Assembly (NCBI RefSeq): GCF_047501535.1
Contig: NZ_JAZDRJ010000007.1
Coordinates: forward strand, 1-64,000
Direction of reading: 5' to 3'
DNA from: Yanghanlia sp047501535
Lineage (GTDB): Bacteria > Pseudomonadota > Gammaproteobacteria > Burkholderiales > Burkholderiaceae_B
Length of the DNA stretch: 64,000 nt
The notes below the pieces were generated by a model. It had not been told where the DNA came from. It did no database searches and saw only the letters and a program-made list of their open reading frames with translations. How positions within the stretch are numbered: position 1 is the first letter of the stretch; each line of letters starts with the position of its first letter. Both the position numbers and the translations under genes were made by a program. Shown in pieces: positions 33,869-42,686 of the stretch.

Positions 33869-34084
33869 ATGAAAACGGGAAAACGAATTGCTGCAGGTGC
33901 TGTGACGGTTGTCCTGCTTGCCAGCCTGACTGCTTGTGGCGGTATGTCGAAGCAAGGGCGTAATACGGCTATAGGTGCAGGGGCGGGCGCAGTCGGTGGG
34001 GCAGTCCTGACTGGCGGCAGTACCGCCGGTACGTTGGGTGGGGCTGCAATCGGCGGCATTGTGGGCCATGAGGCCAGCAAATAA
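33869..34084 (+). CDS. Small glycine-zipper lipoprotein
   Basis: 71 aa. The signal peptide ends in a lipobox (ASLTAC, Cys about residue 24). A glycine-zipper 2TM stretch follows (AIGAGAGAVGGAV, then LGGAAIGGIVG). It resembles OsmB/SlyB-type envelope lipoproteins. ATG 33869 follows CAGGAGC; the longer frame from 33773 would read through the 34-bp repeats. Asp is absent at +2 after the Cys, so outer-membrane sorting is expected. Confidence 0.85.
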   Translation: MKTGKRIAAGAVTVVLLASLTACGGMSKQGRNTAIGAGAGAVGGAVLTGGSTAGTLGGAAIGGIVGHEASK

Positions 34085-34169
34085 TTAATCTTCTGGGCAT
34101 GTGCGGGGGGAGCACAGCATGTTTTGTGCATACCGCATAGCCCTCCAGGTTTATAAGAAAGGAGTAATA

Positions 34170-34316
34170 ATGCTATATACGATTGCCATTATTCTGATTG
34201 TCCTGTGGTTGTTGGGGCTGGTGTCTTCCTACACGATCGGCGGGCTTATTCATATCTTGCTGGTGGTTGCCATCATTGTGCTGCTGGTTCGCGTCATCAG
34301 TGGCCGCGCGCCATAG
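34170..34316 (+). CDS. Small membrane protein, lmo0937-like family
   Basis: 48 aa with two hydrophobic helices (IAIILIVLWLLGLVSSYTIG, then HILLVVAIIVLLVRVI) and a GRAP end. AAGGAG precedes ATG 34170. The family is widespread next to stress genes, with unknown function. It sits between the glycine-zipper lipoprotein and mscS on the same strand. Confidence 0.85.
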   Translation: MLYTIAIILIVLWLLGLVSSYTIGGLIHILLVVAIIVLLVRVISGRAP

Positions 34317-34430
34317 CAAATCGCTTTACCGCTTAGCGCCCTGCTCGGGGCGCTACCCGTCGGGCGGCGGTCGGATAGGCGTATGATTCAAAAATTCGTT
34401 GTGTTTTGAATCAACGGGAGCTCATCGCCT

Positions 34431-35246
34431 ATGTGGGATTTCCTGCGTCAAGCTTGGGACACACACCCTGTTATCCAGGCTTTCCTCGTCAATTTTCTGG
34501 CTGCCATCGTCATTCTGATCGTAGGGTGGGGCGTCTCCGGTTATCTGGGGCGTGTCATCAGGCGTTTGGCAGCAAGCTATCCGCGCATCGACCCGACCAT
34601 TGTGCCCATGCTGCATATCTCTGCAGTGTGGGCTTTTCGCATTATTGTGATCATTGCCGTCCTGGCGCGTTTTGGTGTCCAGACGGCCAGCCTCATTGCT
34701 GTGCTGGGCGCTGCGGGCGTGGCTGTCGGTCTGGCATTGCAAGGCACTTTGCAGAATATTGCAGCGGGCATCATGCTGCTGGCTTTACGCCCACTGCGGG
34801 CGGGTGAATATGTGTCGGTGGTGGGAAGAGGGGAAGGCACCGTGGAGGAGGTCAGCCTTTTCATGACACGTTTGCGTCAGGCGGACGGCATTATTGTGCA
34901 CATGCCAAACAACTTGATCTGGGGAAACACCATTATCAATTTCAGCCGGAATGCCACGCGCCGGTTGGAGATTGCCGTTCAGGTGCCGATGGCCCATAGC
35001 CTAGATGCCGCGATAACTGTTTTGCAAAAAATGATAGACGAGCATGCTGATATCCTGAAGCACCCGGCTCCAAGCGTGGCGGTGAAGGCGTTCCATGAAA
35101 CCTATATCGCAGTTACGATTCAAGTATGGGTGAAGGCCGAGCAGTTTACGGATCTCAAGCTTGATTTGTATCGCAAAGCGCTCAATGCCTTGCGTGAAGC
35201 GCAGACCAAAGCCGCGCCAAACCCAGCCTCGACTGAAGCACCGTAG
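34431..35246 (+). CDS. mscS: Small-conductance mechanosensitive channel (MscS family)
   Basis: A 271-aa inner-membrane channel that releases solutes on hypo-osmotic shock. There are three hydrophobic helices within residues 18-115. The pore helix is rich in Gly/Ala (VLGAAGVAVGLALQGTLQNI), followed by GIMLLALRPLRAGEYV and the beta domain with HMPNNLIWGNTIINFS. The length is normal for the E. coli MscS type. It ends a run of small envelope and stress genes. No good SD is seen before ATG 34431. Confidence 0.94.
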   Translation: MWDFLRQAWDTHPVIQAFLVNFLAAIVILIVGWGVSGYLGRVIRRLAASYPRIDPTIVPMLHISAVWAFRIIVIIAVLARFGVQTASLIAVLGAAGVAVGLALQGTLQNIAAGIMLLALRPLRAGEYVSVVGRGEGTVEEVSLFMTRLRQADGIIVHMPNNLIWGNTIINFSRNATRRLEIAVQVPMAHSLDAAITVLQKMIDEHADILKHPAPSVAVKAFHETYIAVTIQVWVKAEQFTDLKLDLYRKALNALREAQTKAAPNPASTEAP

Positions 35247-35328
35247 GTTCACCCCATTTGTGTGGGGTTACGTTTTGAATCACTCGTGTTAAAAGATAGA
35301 AATAATTAAACCAAGGAGCTGGAAAAAG

Positions 35329-36315
35329 ATGAAAAAACTTAATAAAACAAGCGTTCGCAGCCTCGCAGCGAGCGTGGTGACTGCGGTTTCGTTGCTTGCC
35401 GCGCCCGCTGCTTTCGCCGCTTACCCCGATAAACCTATTCGTCTGATTGTGGGCTTTTCAGCAGGAGGCACCACAGACGTGGTGGCCCGTATCGTTGGCA
35501 AAGAAGTTGGCGATGCACTGGGCCAACCTGTAGTCGTCGAGAACCGCCCCGGCGCTGGCAGCAATATTGCGGCTGAGATGGTGGCACGCGCCGACCCAGA
35601 CGGCTACACGCTGCTGATGGTTGCCGTTACTAGCGCAATCAACCACACCCTTTACAAGAATCTGAAGTTCGATCTTGTTGAAGATTTCGACCCCGTGGCT
35701 CTGGCGGTGCGTGTGCCTAATGTCCTTGTCGTTCACCCAGACGTCAAAGCCAATAGCGTTAGCGAGTTGGTTGACCTGCTTAAAGCGAATCCCGGTACGC
35801 TCAACTTTGCTTCCTCGGGCAGCGGGACATCGATTCACATGGCGGGTGAGCTGTTCAAACTGCGGGCCGGCGTCGATGTTGCCCACATTCCTTACAAGGG
35901 CAGTGCCAACGCCGTGACCGATCTTATCGGCGGGCAGGTTGATTACATGTTCGACAACATGCCGTCCGCCTGGCCGCATGTGGAAACGGGTAAGTTGCGC
36001 GCACTGGCTGTCACCACGGCTGACCGCTCCAAAACCGCTCCCAACCTGCCCACCATGCAGGAAGAAGGTTTCAGCGATTTCGACGTTTCCTCCTGGTTCG
36101 GCGTGATCGGCCCCAAGGGGTTGCCTGAGGATGTCGTAGCCAAGCTCAATAAGGCGATTCGCGACGGCTTAGCCAAGCCGGAAGTGCGTGAACGCCTAGA
36201 GGGCCTGGGCGCTGTTCCGGCTGACACCACGCCAGAACAGTTCGGTCAGTTCATCAAGACAGAAGTCGAAACCTGGGGCCCGGTTGTAGAAGCCTCGGGC
36301 GCGCAGGTCGATTAA
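35329..36315 (+). CDS. Bug/TctC-family periplasmic solute receptor
   Basis: A 328-aa second Bug receptor of the window. The signal peptide covers residues 1-33 (ending AAFAA). Mature YPDKPIRLIVGFSAGGTTDV and VENRPGAGSNIAAEMVARA are family blocks. CAAGGAGC precedes the ATG. No TctAB genes are near; the ligand is unknown. The last bases overlap the trmJ stop on the other strand. Confidence 0.94.
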   Translation: MKKLNKTSVRSLAASVVTAVSLLAAPAAFAAYPDKPIRLIVGFSAGGTTDVVARIVGKEVGDALGQPVVVENRPGAGSNIAAEMVARADPDGYTLLMVAVTSAINHTLYKNLKFDLVEDFDPVALAVRVPNVLVVHPDVKANSVSELVDLLKANPGTLNFASSGSGTSIHMAGELFKLRAGVDVAHIPYKGSANAVTDLIGGQVDYMFDNMPSAWPHVETGKLRALAVTTADRSKTAPNLPTMQEEGFSDFDVSSWFGVIGPKGLPEDVVAKLNKAIRDGLAKPEVRERLEGLGAVPADTTPEQFGQFIKTEVETWGPVVEASGAQVD

Positions 36316-37136
36316 AGCAGGCGCGGTGGGTTTGCTGCGTAGGCGATACGTCCAGCCTTGATCATGGCTGTGCACACGCCTCGCAGCATATCGACTTCAT
36401 CATTGGTCAGCGCATTACGCGCAAACAGGTGCCGCATTCGCGGCACCAATTTTTTGGGGTGCTTCGGGTCAAGAAATTTCACCCAGGTCAGGGCCTCTTC
36501 CCAATGCTCCATCAGCGCGAGTACTCGAGCGCTATCAGCAAGCTCAGCCCCAACATCGCGTTTACCTTCCGTCATGGGAACGGTGGGTGCTCCGGTCGCT
36601 GCCAGCAGCGCATAGCGCAACTCCCAGGCGGCCAGTTGTAAGGCCTGAGCGACGTTTAAAGAGCTGTATTCAGGGTTAGCTGGAATGTGACACAGTCGTT
36701 GGCACAATGCGATGTCTTCATTGGTCAGCCCGGCGCGTTCCGTGCCCAGCACGATGGCCACACGGCCCTGCGCTCTTTCGCTTAGATGGTCGCGTGCCAG
36801 TTCCGCCGTCATGCGGATATCGCAGGCGGGTGGGCCCAGAAAACGCGGCCTGGCGGTGAGGGCGAAGGCCAGCGTCACAGGAGCCAATGCGTCAGCCAAG
36901 GTCGGCACGACGCTTGCCGCATCCAGTACATCAGTGGCGCCGCTGGCCATGGAAACGGCCTCGGGTTGTTGCGTGGCGGCAGCGACTTTTGGTGCAACAA
37001 GGCAGAGCTCGCCAAAGCCCATGGTCTTGATCGCGCGAGCGGCTGCGCCGATGTTGCCGGGGTGCGATGGGTGCACCATAATGAAGCGGACACGGCTGAA
37101 GCTGGTGTCCTGATCGGACTGAGACAGTGAAGTCAT
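36312..37136 (-). CDS. trmJ: tRNA (cytidine/uridine-2'-O-)-methyltransferase TrmJ
   Basis: A 274-aa SPOUT methyltransferase that modifies position 32 of tRNAs. MVHPSHPGNIGAAARAIKTM (residues 20-39), VLGTERAGLTNEDIALC (about 130) and IPANPEYSSLNVAQALQLA form the SAM-binding knot. The C-terminal helical extension typical of TrmJ is present. It is divergent from suhB, with 39 bp between starts, the usual pairing in betaproteobacteria as I recall it. Confidence 0.95.
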   Translation of the reverse strand: MTSLSQSDQDTSFSRVRFIMVHPSHPGNIGAAARAIKTMGFGELCLVAPKVAAATQQPEAVSMASGATDVLDAASVVPTLADALAPVTLAFALTARPRFLGPPACDIRMTAELARDHLSERAQGRVAIVLGTERAGLTNEDIALCQRLCHIPANPEYSSLNVAQALQLAAWELRYALLAATGAPTVPMTEGKRDVGAELADSARVLALMEHWEEALTWVKFLDPKHPKKLVPRMRHLFARNALTNDEVDMLRGVCTAMIKAGRIAYAANPPRLL

Positions 37137-37175
37137 CTAAAATACGCGGTTTGCGCTCTAAAAAAACGGATATCT

Positions 37176-37961
37176 ATGCACCCGATGCTTAACACCGCCA
37201 TTAAGGCGGCACGCCGTGCCGGCACGATTATTAATCGAGCCAGCCTCGATCTCGAACGTCTGCAGGTGGCACGCAAAGGGCCGAAGGATTATGTCACGGA
37301 AGTGGACCGCACTGCGGAAGAATCCATTATTGAAGTCCTCAGCACCGCCTACCCCACCCACGCATTTTTAGGGGAAGAAAGCGGCCATGTGGCCGCAGCG
37401 GAAGGCCCTGATGTTGAATCACCCGAATACCAGTGGGTGATCGACCCCATCGACGGCACCACCAATTTTATCCATGGTCTGCCTCTTTACGCGATTTCTA
37501 TTGCCTTGCTGCATCGCGGCCAAGTGGCACATGCCGTGGTCTATGACCCTTCCAGTAACGAGCTCTTCACGGCCAGTCGTGGCAGCGGTGCTTTCTTGAA
37601 CGATCGCCGCATCCGCGTCAGCGGCCAGCGTCGCTATCACGATGCATTGCTGGGCGCTCACTTGGGCAAATCCACGCCAAGCAGCGACTCTCCATTTTCT
37701 AACATGCTCGACGAAGGCGCAGCGGTGCGTCGCCTGGGCAGTACCGTGCTGGCTCTGGCTTATGTGGCTGCCGGCCGCCTGGACGGCTTCTGCGGCGTGA
37801 AATTGCAGCCTTGGGATCTCGCCGCAGGCGGCTTGCTGGTGCTTGAGGCAGGCGGCCTGATTTCCGACTTTGAAGGGGAGCAGCTTTGGATGAAAACCGG
37901 CAATGTGGTGGCGGCCACGCCGAAAATCTTCCCGCAGATGTTGGGTTATCTGCAAAGCTGA
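37176..37961 (+). CDS. suhB: Inositol-1-monophosphatase family protein SuhB
   Basis: A 261-aa Mg-dependent phosphatase; SuhB also acts in rRNA antitermination in E. coli. Metal-site motifs: DYVTEVDRTAEESI (about residue 35), GEESG (about 66), WVIDPIDGTTNFIHG (about 87) and QPWDLAAGGLLVLEAGG (about 211). The next gene starts 9 bp downstream. Confidence 0.95.
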   Translation: MHPMLNTAIKAARRAGTIINRASLDLERLQVARKGPKDYVTEVDRTAEESIIEVLSTAYPTHAFLGEESGHVAAAEGPDVESPEYQWVIDPIDGTTNFIHGLPLYAISIALLHRGQVAHAVVYDPSSNELFTASRGSGAFLNDRRIRVSGQRRYHDALLGAHLGKSTPSSDSPFSNMLDEGAAVRRLGSTVLALAYVAAGRLDGFCGVKLQPWDLAAGGLLVLEAGGLISDFEGEQLWMKTGNVVAATPKIFPQMLGYLQS

Positions 37962-37970
37962 GTCGGAACA

Positions 37971-39566
37971 ATGTTCTTTGAATGGATGGCAGAGCCGTCA
38001 GCGTGGGCCGGTTTGCTCACGTTGGTGGTACTGGAGATCGTTCTTGGTATCGATAACCTGATCTTCATCGCCATCCTGGTTGATAAGCTGCCGCCCCATC
38101 AGCGGGATCGCGCCCGCGTGCTGGGTTTGTCCTTGGCGCTGTTCATGCGCCTGGCGCTGCTTTCCATCATTTCGTGGCTGGTCACCCTGACCGAGCCCTG
38201 GTTCTCCATTGGTCCACTGGCATTCTCCCAGCGCGACGTCATTTTGATTGTGGGAGGCTTGTTCCTGCTTTTGAAGGGTACGGTCGAGCTGCACGAGCGC
38301 GTGGAGGGTAAGGCCGAGCATTCTGCCGGCCCGCGCCTGCATGCGGGCTTTGGCGTCATCGTGCTGCAAATCGTGGTGCTGGATGCCGTGTTTTCGCTGG
38401 ACGCAGTCATTACCGCAGTGGGCATGGTGGATCATTTGTCCATCATGATGATAGCCGTCACGATTGCCATCATGTTGATGCTGGTGGCATCCAAACCCCT
38501 GACCCGCTTTGTGAATTCCCACCCCACTGTGGTCATTCTGTGCCTATGCTTTCTCCTGATGATCGGTTTTACGCTGATCGTGGAAGGCTTTGGCTTCGCC
38601 GTGCCCAAGGGGTACTTGTACGCCGCCATCGCATTTTCCGTTGTTATCGAAACGCTCAACCAGCTTGCGCGGCGTAATCTGCGTCGCCAGGTGGCGAGTC
38701 GGCCTTTGCGCGAGCGTACGGCGGAAGGCGTGATGCGTATGCTGGGGATGAGGCCGGTCTCCGAAGACGACGAAGCGCTGGTTGTTGCAACGGCGGAGGC
38801 TGGGTTGTCCGCCCAGGTGTTCGAAGATGAAGAGCGCTACATGGTCAGTGGTGTGCTGACCTTAGCCGATCGCTCCATTCATTCGGTGATGACCCCGCGC
38901 ACCGAAGTGTCTTGGTTGAACCTTGACGACCCGCCCCAGGTTCTGCGTGAAAAGGTGTTGCGCTCGCCACACAGCTTTTTTCCGGTGTGTCGGGGAAAGC
39001 TGGATGACATTGTTGGCATTGGCCGGGCCAAGGACATCGTGGCCGATCTGGCAGAACATGGCAAAATCCGTGTTTCGCATTTGCGCGAGCCGGTTATCGT
39101 GCACGAATCGATCAGCATGCTGAACCTCATGGAAACGCTCAAGCACGCCCGGGGCCAACTGGCGATGGTGACCGATGAGTTCGGCGCTATCGAGGGTTTG
39201 GTGACGCCCATGGATATGTTTGAAGCCATTGCCGGGGAGTTCCCGGACGAAGACGAGCTACCGGATATTGAAGAACTGGGGGAAGGGCGCTGGCGGGTGG
39301 ACGGCGGAGCCGATCTGTTGCATCTGGAACTGATGCTGAAAACAGAAGGCTTGGTGGACGACAATGATGACTACACAACAGTCGCCGGTTTTATGCTGGC
39401 GCGCTTTGGCCATTTGCCTGAGGTCGGCGACCGTTGCGCATTGGAGCATTCGCACGTTACTTTCGAGTTCACCGTCGAACGCATGGAGGGGCGGCGCATC
39501 GCTTCGGTGTTAATCGAACGGCAGCCGTCTGATACAGAAGATATTGCAGGAATGAAAGAGGAATGA
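37971..39566 (+). CDS. TerC-CBS-CorC fusion membrane protein (YegH/YoaE-like)
   Basis: 531 aa. Residues 1-235 are a TerC-type membrane domain with about seven helices and the acidic motifs EIVLGIDNLIFI and LDAVFSLDAVI. Residues 290-410 hold a CBS pair (MTPRTEVSWLNLDD, then TDEFGAIEGLVTPMDM). Residues 430-515 form a CorC/HlyC transporter-associated domain. It may export metal ions. It overlaps uppP by 4 bp (ATGA). Confidence 0.93.
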   Translation: MFFEWMAEPSAWAGLLTLVVLEIVLGIDNLIFIAILVDKLPPHQRDRARVLGLSLALFMRLALLSIISWLVTLTEPWFSIGPLAFSQRDVILIVGGLFLLLKGTVELHERVEGKAEHSAGPRLHAGFGVIVLQIVVLDAVFSLDAVITAVGMVDHLSIMMIAVTIAIMLMLVASKPLTRFVNSHPTVVILCLCFLLMIGFTLIVEGFGFAVPKGYLYAAIAFSVVIETLNQLARRNLRRQVASRPLRERTAEGVMRMLGMRPVSEDDEALVVATAEAGLSAQVFEDEERYMVSGVLTLADRSIHSVMTPRTEVSWLNLDDPPQVLREKVLRSPHSFFPVCRGKLDDIVGIGRAKDIVADLAEHGKIRVSHLREPVIVHESISMLNLMETLKHARGQLAMVTDEFGAIEGLVTPMDMFEAIAGEFPDEDELPDIEELGEGRWRVDGGADLLHLELMLKTEGLVDDNDDYTTVAGFMLARFGHLPEVGDRCALEHSHVTFEFTVERMEGRRIASVLIERQPSDTEDIAGMKEE

Positions 39567-40459
39567 CCGAATCCGCTTGGTTTATGTTGAAAGCGCTGTT
39601 TCTTGGCGTAATAGAAGGTTTGACGGAGTTCATTCCGGTTTCAAGTACCGCGCATCTGCTTATCATCGGCTCGTGGCTGGATTTTTCCTCCAGCGATGAC
39701 AAAGTCTTTGAGGTGGTGATTCAGTTCGGCTCGATTCTGGCCGTCATGTGGATCTTCCGGGCGCGTTTGTATCAGCTTTTCAGCGGCGCACTGAAGCAAG
39801 ACCCGGTAGAACTGGCGTTTATGCGCAATTTGTTCATTGCCTTCCTTCCGGCAGCCGTGATCGGTGCGCTGGCCATTAAGTACATCAAAATGCTGTTTCA
39901 CAGCCCAGCTGTATTTGTCTTTACGCTGGTTGTGGGCGGGTTCATTATGCTATGGGTGGAGCGCAAGCCCCAATATGCCAAGTTTGGGGCGGCGCAGGCA
40001 GGCACTGCCGAAGCGGCTACTGCACCCTCGGGGGCAGCTGAAACTGAGACCAGTCGTCGCGCAACCGCCCATGCGCTGGAACAAATCTCCTGGAAGCAGG
40101 CTTTAGTCGTGGGTTTTGCCCAGTGCCTGGCGATGGTTCCGGGTACATCGCGCTCGGGAGCGACCATCATTAGCGGCATGATTGCAGGTATTGATCGCCG
40201 CACAGCGACTGAGTTTTCTTTCTTCTTGGCCATGCCCACCATGCTGGCGGCGACGGTGTACGACCTCTACCGAAACGCCTCGGTACTCGACAGCACCGAG
40301 GTATCCGCCATTGCCATTGGTTTTGTTGCGGCGTTTTTCAGTGCGTTGGTGGTCGTGCGTGCAGTACTGAGTTTTGTGTCGCGTCACACGTATCGTCCGT
40401 TTGCCTGGTACCGGATTGGTCTTGGGGCCGTCGTAGCGGTGTGGCTGCTGTTGTCTTGA
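39563..40459 (+). CDS. uppP: Undecaprenyl-diphosphatase UppP (BacA)
   Basis: A 298-aa membrane phosphatase that recycles the lipid carrier for peptidoglycan. Active-site motifs are GVIEGLTEFIPVSSTAH (about residue 13) and GTSRSGATI (about 194). Between them, about residues 137-172, is an Ala/Thr/Glu-rich loop that is longer than usual, which explains the 298 aa against about 273 in E. coli. Translation is coupled to the TerC-like gene by a 4-bp overlap. Confidence 0.94.
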   Translation: MTESAWFMLKALFLGVIEGLTEFIPVSSTAHLLIIGSWLDFSSSDDKVFEVVIQFGSILAVMWIFRARLYQLFSGALKQDPVELAFMRNLFIAFLPAAVIGALAIKYIKMLFHSPAVFVFTLVVGGFIMLWVERKPQYAKFGAAQAGTAEAATAPSGAAETETSRRATAHALEQISWKQALVVGFAQCLAMVPGTSRSGATIISGMIAGIDRRTATEFSFFLAMPTMLAATVYDLYRNASVLDSTEVSAIAIGFVAAFFSALVVVRAVLSFVSRHTYRPFAWYRIGLGAVVAVWLLLS

Positions 40460-40467
40460 AAATAGTG

Positions 40468-40496
40468 CTGTCCCTGACATCGGGCTCCCGTATAAT
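40468..40496 (+). promoter_or_regulatory. Predicted promoter of the carbonic anhydrase gene
   Basis: A consensus -10 TATAAT stands at 40491-40496. The -35 at the right distance (CTGTCC, 40468-40473, 17-bp spacer) is weak. Confidence 0.45.
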
Positions 40497-40531
40497 TCGG
40501 CCCTGAATCTTTAAGATAAAGGCTATTGAAT

Positions 40532-41242
40532 ATGGGTGACGGATGCTGCGGGCATACGCTCAGAGATATTTCTCACTTTAAGACCGCGATCAAGAACTTC
40601 CGAACCGAGTACTACGAACGACATCCGGAATTGATGAAGCGCCTGAATACAGAAGGTCAGGCGCCTGCCACGCTTATCATCGCCTGTTGTGATTCGCGGG
40701 TGGAAACCGGCTTGCTCATGCAGGCCCAGCCCGGTGAGCTGTTTACGGTGCGCAACGTGGCCAATCTGGTGCCACCGTACGAGCCCGACGAAGAACTGCA
40801 CGGCACATCGGCCGCCATCGAATATGCGGTGCGAGATCTTCAGGTCGATCATATTATTGTTCTCGGACATGCCCAGTGCGGGGGTATACGTGCCATGATC
40901 ACCAAGGCCATGGGAAAAGAAATAGAGCGCGACTTCATCGGCCCCTGGGTGAGTCTGGCGCACCGGGCCACCGAGCTCTATGTGAATGGCCCTGATGGGT
41001 ATCGCGAACCCATATCGCTTGAGTTGCTGGAACAGCACCCCAGCTTGGTCGAGCGTGCGGCCATATCGGGGTCCTTGAATAACTTGCTGACTTATCCCTG
41101 GATCAAGAGTGAGGTTGATGCCGGCAGGCTGGCCTTGCATGGCTGGTGGTTTGATATTGAGTCCGGCGATCTCTGGACAGCCCAGTATCCCGAGGTTTAC
41201 CTGCGGCGTGTGCCTGATGATGCTGAAGCGCCCACCGACTGA
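40532..41242 (+). CDS. Beta-class carbonic anhydrase
   Basis: A 236-aa Zn enzyme that hydrates CO2. Zn ligands are Cys in ACCDSRVE (about residue 51) and His/Cys in LGHAQCGGI (about 109-112). The Asp-Arg pair follows the first Cys. ATG 40532 is preferred to the TTG at 40526. The gene is close to uppP but has its own -10 box, and it is convergent with lpxH. Confidence 0.94.
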   Translation: MGDGCCGHTLRDISHFKTAIKNFRTEYYERHPELMKRLNTEGQAPATLIIACCDSRVETGLLMQAQPGELFTVRNVANLVPPYEPDEELHGTSAAIEYAVRDLQVDHIIVLGHAQCGGIRAMITKAMGKEIERDFIGPWVSLAHRATELYVNGPDGYREPISLELLEQHPSLVERAAISGSLNNLLTYPWIKSEVDAGRLALHGWWFDIESGDLWTAQYPEVYLRRVPDDAEAPTD

Positions 41243-41254
41243 CCCGACAAGCCG

Positions 41255-42016
41255 CTAGTATTGCTGCAGGCGCGCGCCGTCTGCATTAATGGCTATCCAT
41301 CCGCCGCGTGCTGTGTCGGCATGGTCAAAATCCCAATCGGGCAGCACCAGGCGTTCGTACTTGCAGCCTTCCATTGTCCACTCATGGCGAGCCGGGCGGT
41401 GCGTGTGACCATGTATCAGCATACAGACGCCCGCTGTGCGTAGGGCGTGCGCAATAGCTGACTGCTCCACGTCCATGATGACGGCGGATTTATATTGGTT
41501 GGAATGACGGCTGCGGGAACGTGCCCAGTTGGCAATGCCACGGCGCAGCCGCAAAGGCAAGGCAAGATAGCTGCGTTGCACCACCCGGTTGCGCACAATG
41601 CGGCGAAAGCGCTGATAGGCCTGGTCGGCCGTGCAGTATTCATCGCCGTGCGCCAGCAGAATTTGCCCTGCATCAGTTGCAAGCACAACCGGCTCGGGCA
41701 GGGCGTGTGCGCCTATCTGTCTTAACAGGCTTTTACCGATAAGAAAGTCGCGATTGCCACGCCCTAACCATACTGGGATGCGGGCGGCAGTGGTTTTCAT
41801 GGCATCCATCGCCTGTTGCAACCAAGGCTCGGGTTGAAGTGCGGCATCGTCGCCGATCCAGGCGTCGAAGATGTCGCCTGCGAGAATTAGCGCATCGGCC
41901 TGTAGCCGCGCCTGTTCCAGAAAATCGAAAAATGCGGCGGCTGTGGCCGGAGAGTCCGGGCCCAAATGGATGTCGGATGCCACCCAGATGCGGCCCGGTA
42001 TGTGAAGCTTATTCAA
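41255..42016 (-). CDS. lpxH: UDP-2,3-diacylglucosamine diphosphatase LpxH
   Basis: A 253-aa metallophosphoesterase of lipid A synthesis. Metal motifs: VASDIHLG (residues 12-19), LAGDIFDAW (about 41), GRGNRDFLIG (about 84), LAHGDEYCT (about 116) and IHGHTHRP (about 201). It overlaps the 3' end of the cyclophilin gene by 8 bp, so the two are co-translated. Confidence 0.94.
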   Translation of the reverse strand: MNKLHIPGRIWVASDIHLGPDSPATAAAFFDFLEQARLQADALILAGDIFDAWIGDDAALQPEPWLQQAMDAMKTTAARIPVWLGRGNRDFLIGKSLLRQIGAHALPEPVVLATDAGQILLAHGDEYCTADQAYQRFRRIVRNRVVQRSYLALPLRLRRGIANWARSRSRHSNQYKSAVIMDVEQSAIAHALRTAGVCMLIHGHTHRPARHEWTMEGCKYERLVLPDWDFDHADTARGGWIAINADGARLQQY

Positions 42017-42653
42017 CGACCGAGGCTTTCTCGATGATGACGTCTTCGACGGGGACGTCTTGATGGAAGCCGCGGCTGCCGGTTTTCACGCCTTTGATTT
42101 TGTCAACGGTTTCTGTGCCTTCTACCACTTTAGCGAATACGGCATAGCCCCAACCGTTGGTGGTGGGGGCGGTATGGTTCAGAAAGTCGTTGTCGGCGAC
42201 GTTAATGAAGAACTGTGCTGTAGCCGAGTGAGGGTCGGAAGTGCGGGCCATGGCGACGGTGTAGCGGTCGTTTTTCAGGCCGTTATTGGCTTCATTTTCT
42301 ACAGGCTCGCCGGTTTTCTTTTGCTTCATGCCGGGTTCAAAACCACCGCCTTGAATCATGAAGTTGTTGATGACGCGGTGGAATACCGTGCCGTCGTAGA
42401 AGCCATCGCGCACGTAGCTCAGGAAGTTTTCGCTTGTTTTAGGCGCTTTTTCAGCATCCAAAGCAATAATGATGTCGCCGTGATTGGTCTGAAGCTTGAC
42501 GCGGGTTTCAGTTGTCATGGGGGAATTCCCTTCATTAGTGGAGGAGTTGTCGGCTGCTGCGCTCGTGCCTGCTGCAAGCAGGGCGGAGGCAAACAGGGCG
42601 GCGCCAAACCGTTTGAGGCTCGGCCGGTTGAATTTCAAGCGTGTATCAGCCAT
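42009..42653 (-). CDS. Peptidyl-prolyl cis-trans isomerase (cyclophilin)
   Basis: 214 aa as drawn. Residues 1-34 look like a signal peptide (FGAALFASALLAAGTSAAAD). The cyclophilin domain covers 46-214, with FHRVINNFMIQGGGFEPG and SATAQFFINVADNDFLN as active-site blocks. An internal ATG at 42518 (MTTETRVKLQTN) has GAAGGG upstream and would give a cytoplasmic PpiB-like protein of 169 aa. The signal segment is short and joins directly to a cytosolic-type core. The gene may thus make two forms, or only one start is real. Confidence 0.9.
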   Translation of the reverse strand: MADTRLKFNRPSLKRFGAALFASALLAAGTSAAADNSSTNEGNSPMTTETRVKLQTNHGDIIIALDAEKAPKTSENFLSYVRDGFYDGTVFHRVINNFMIQGGGFEPGMKQKKTGEPVENEANNGLKNDRYTVAMARTSDPHSATAQFFINVADNDFLNHTAPTTNGWGYAVFAKVVEGTETVDKIKGVKTGSRGFHQDVPVEDVIIEKASVVE

Positions 42654-42686
42654 GGATGTTTACAGTTTCTGAAAAAGTGGAGGAGA

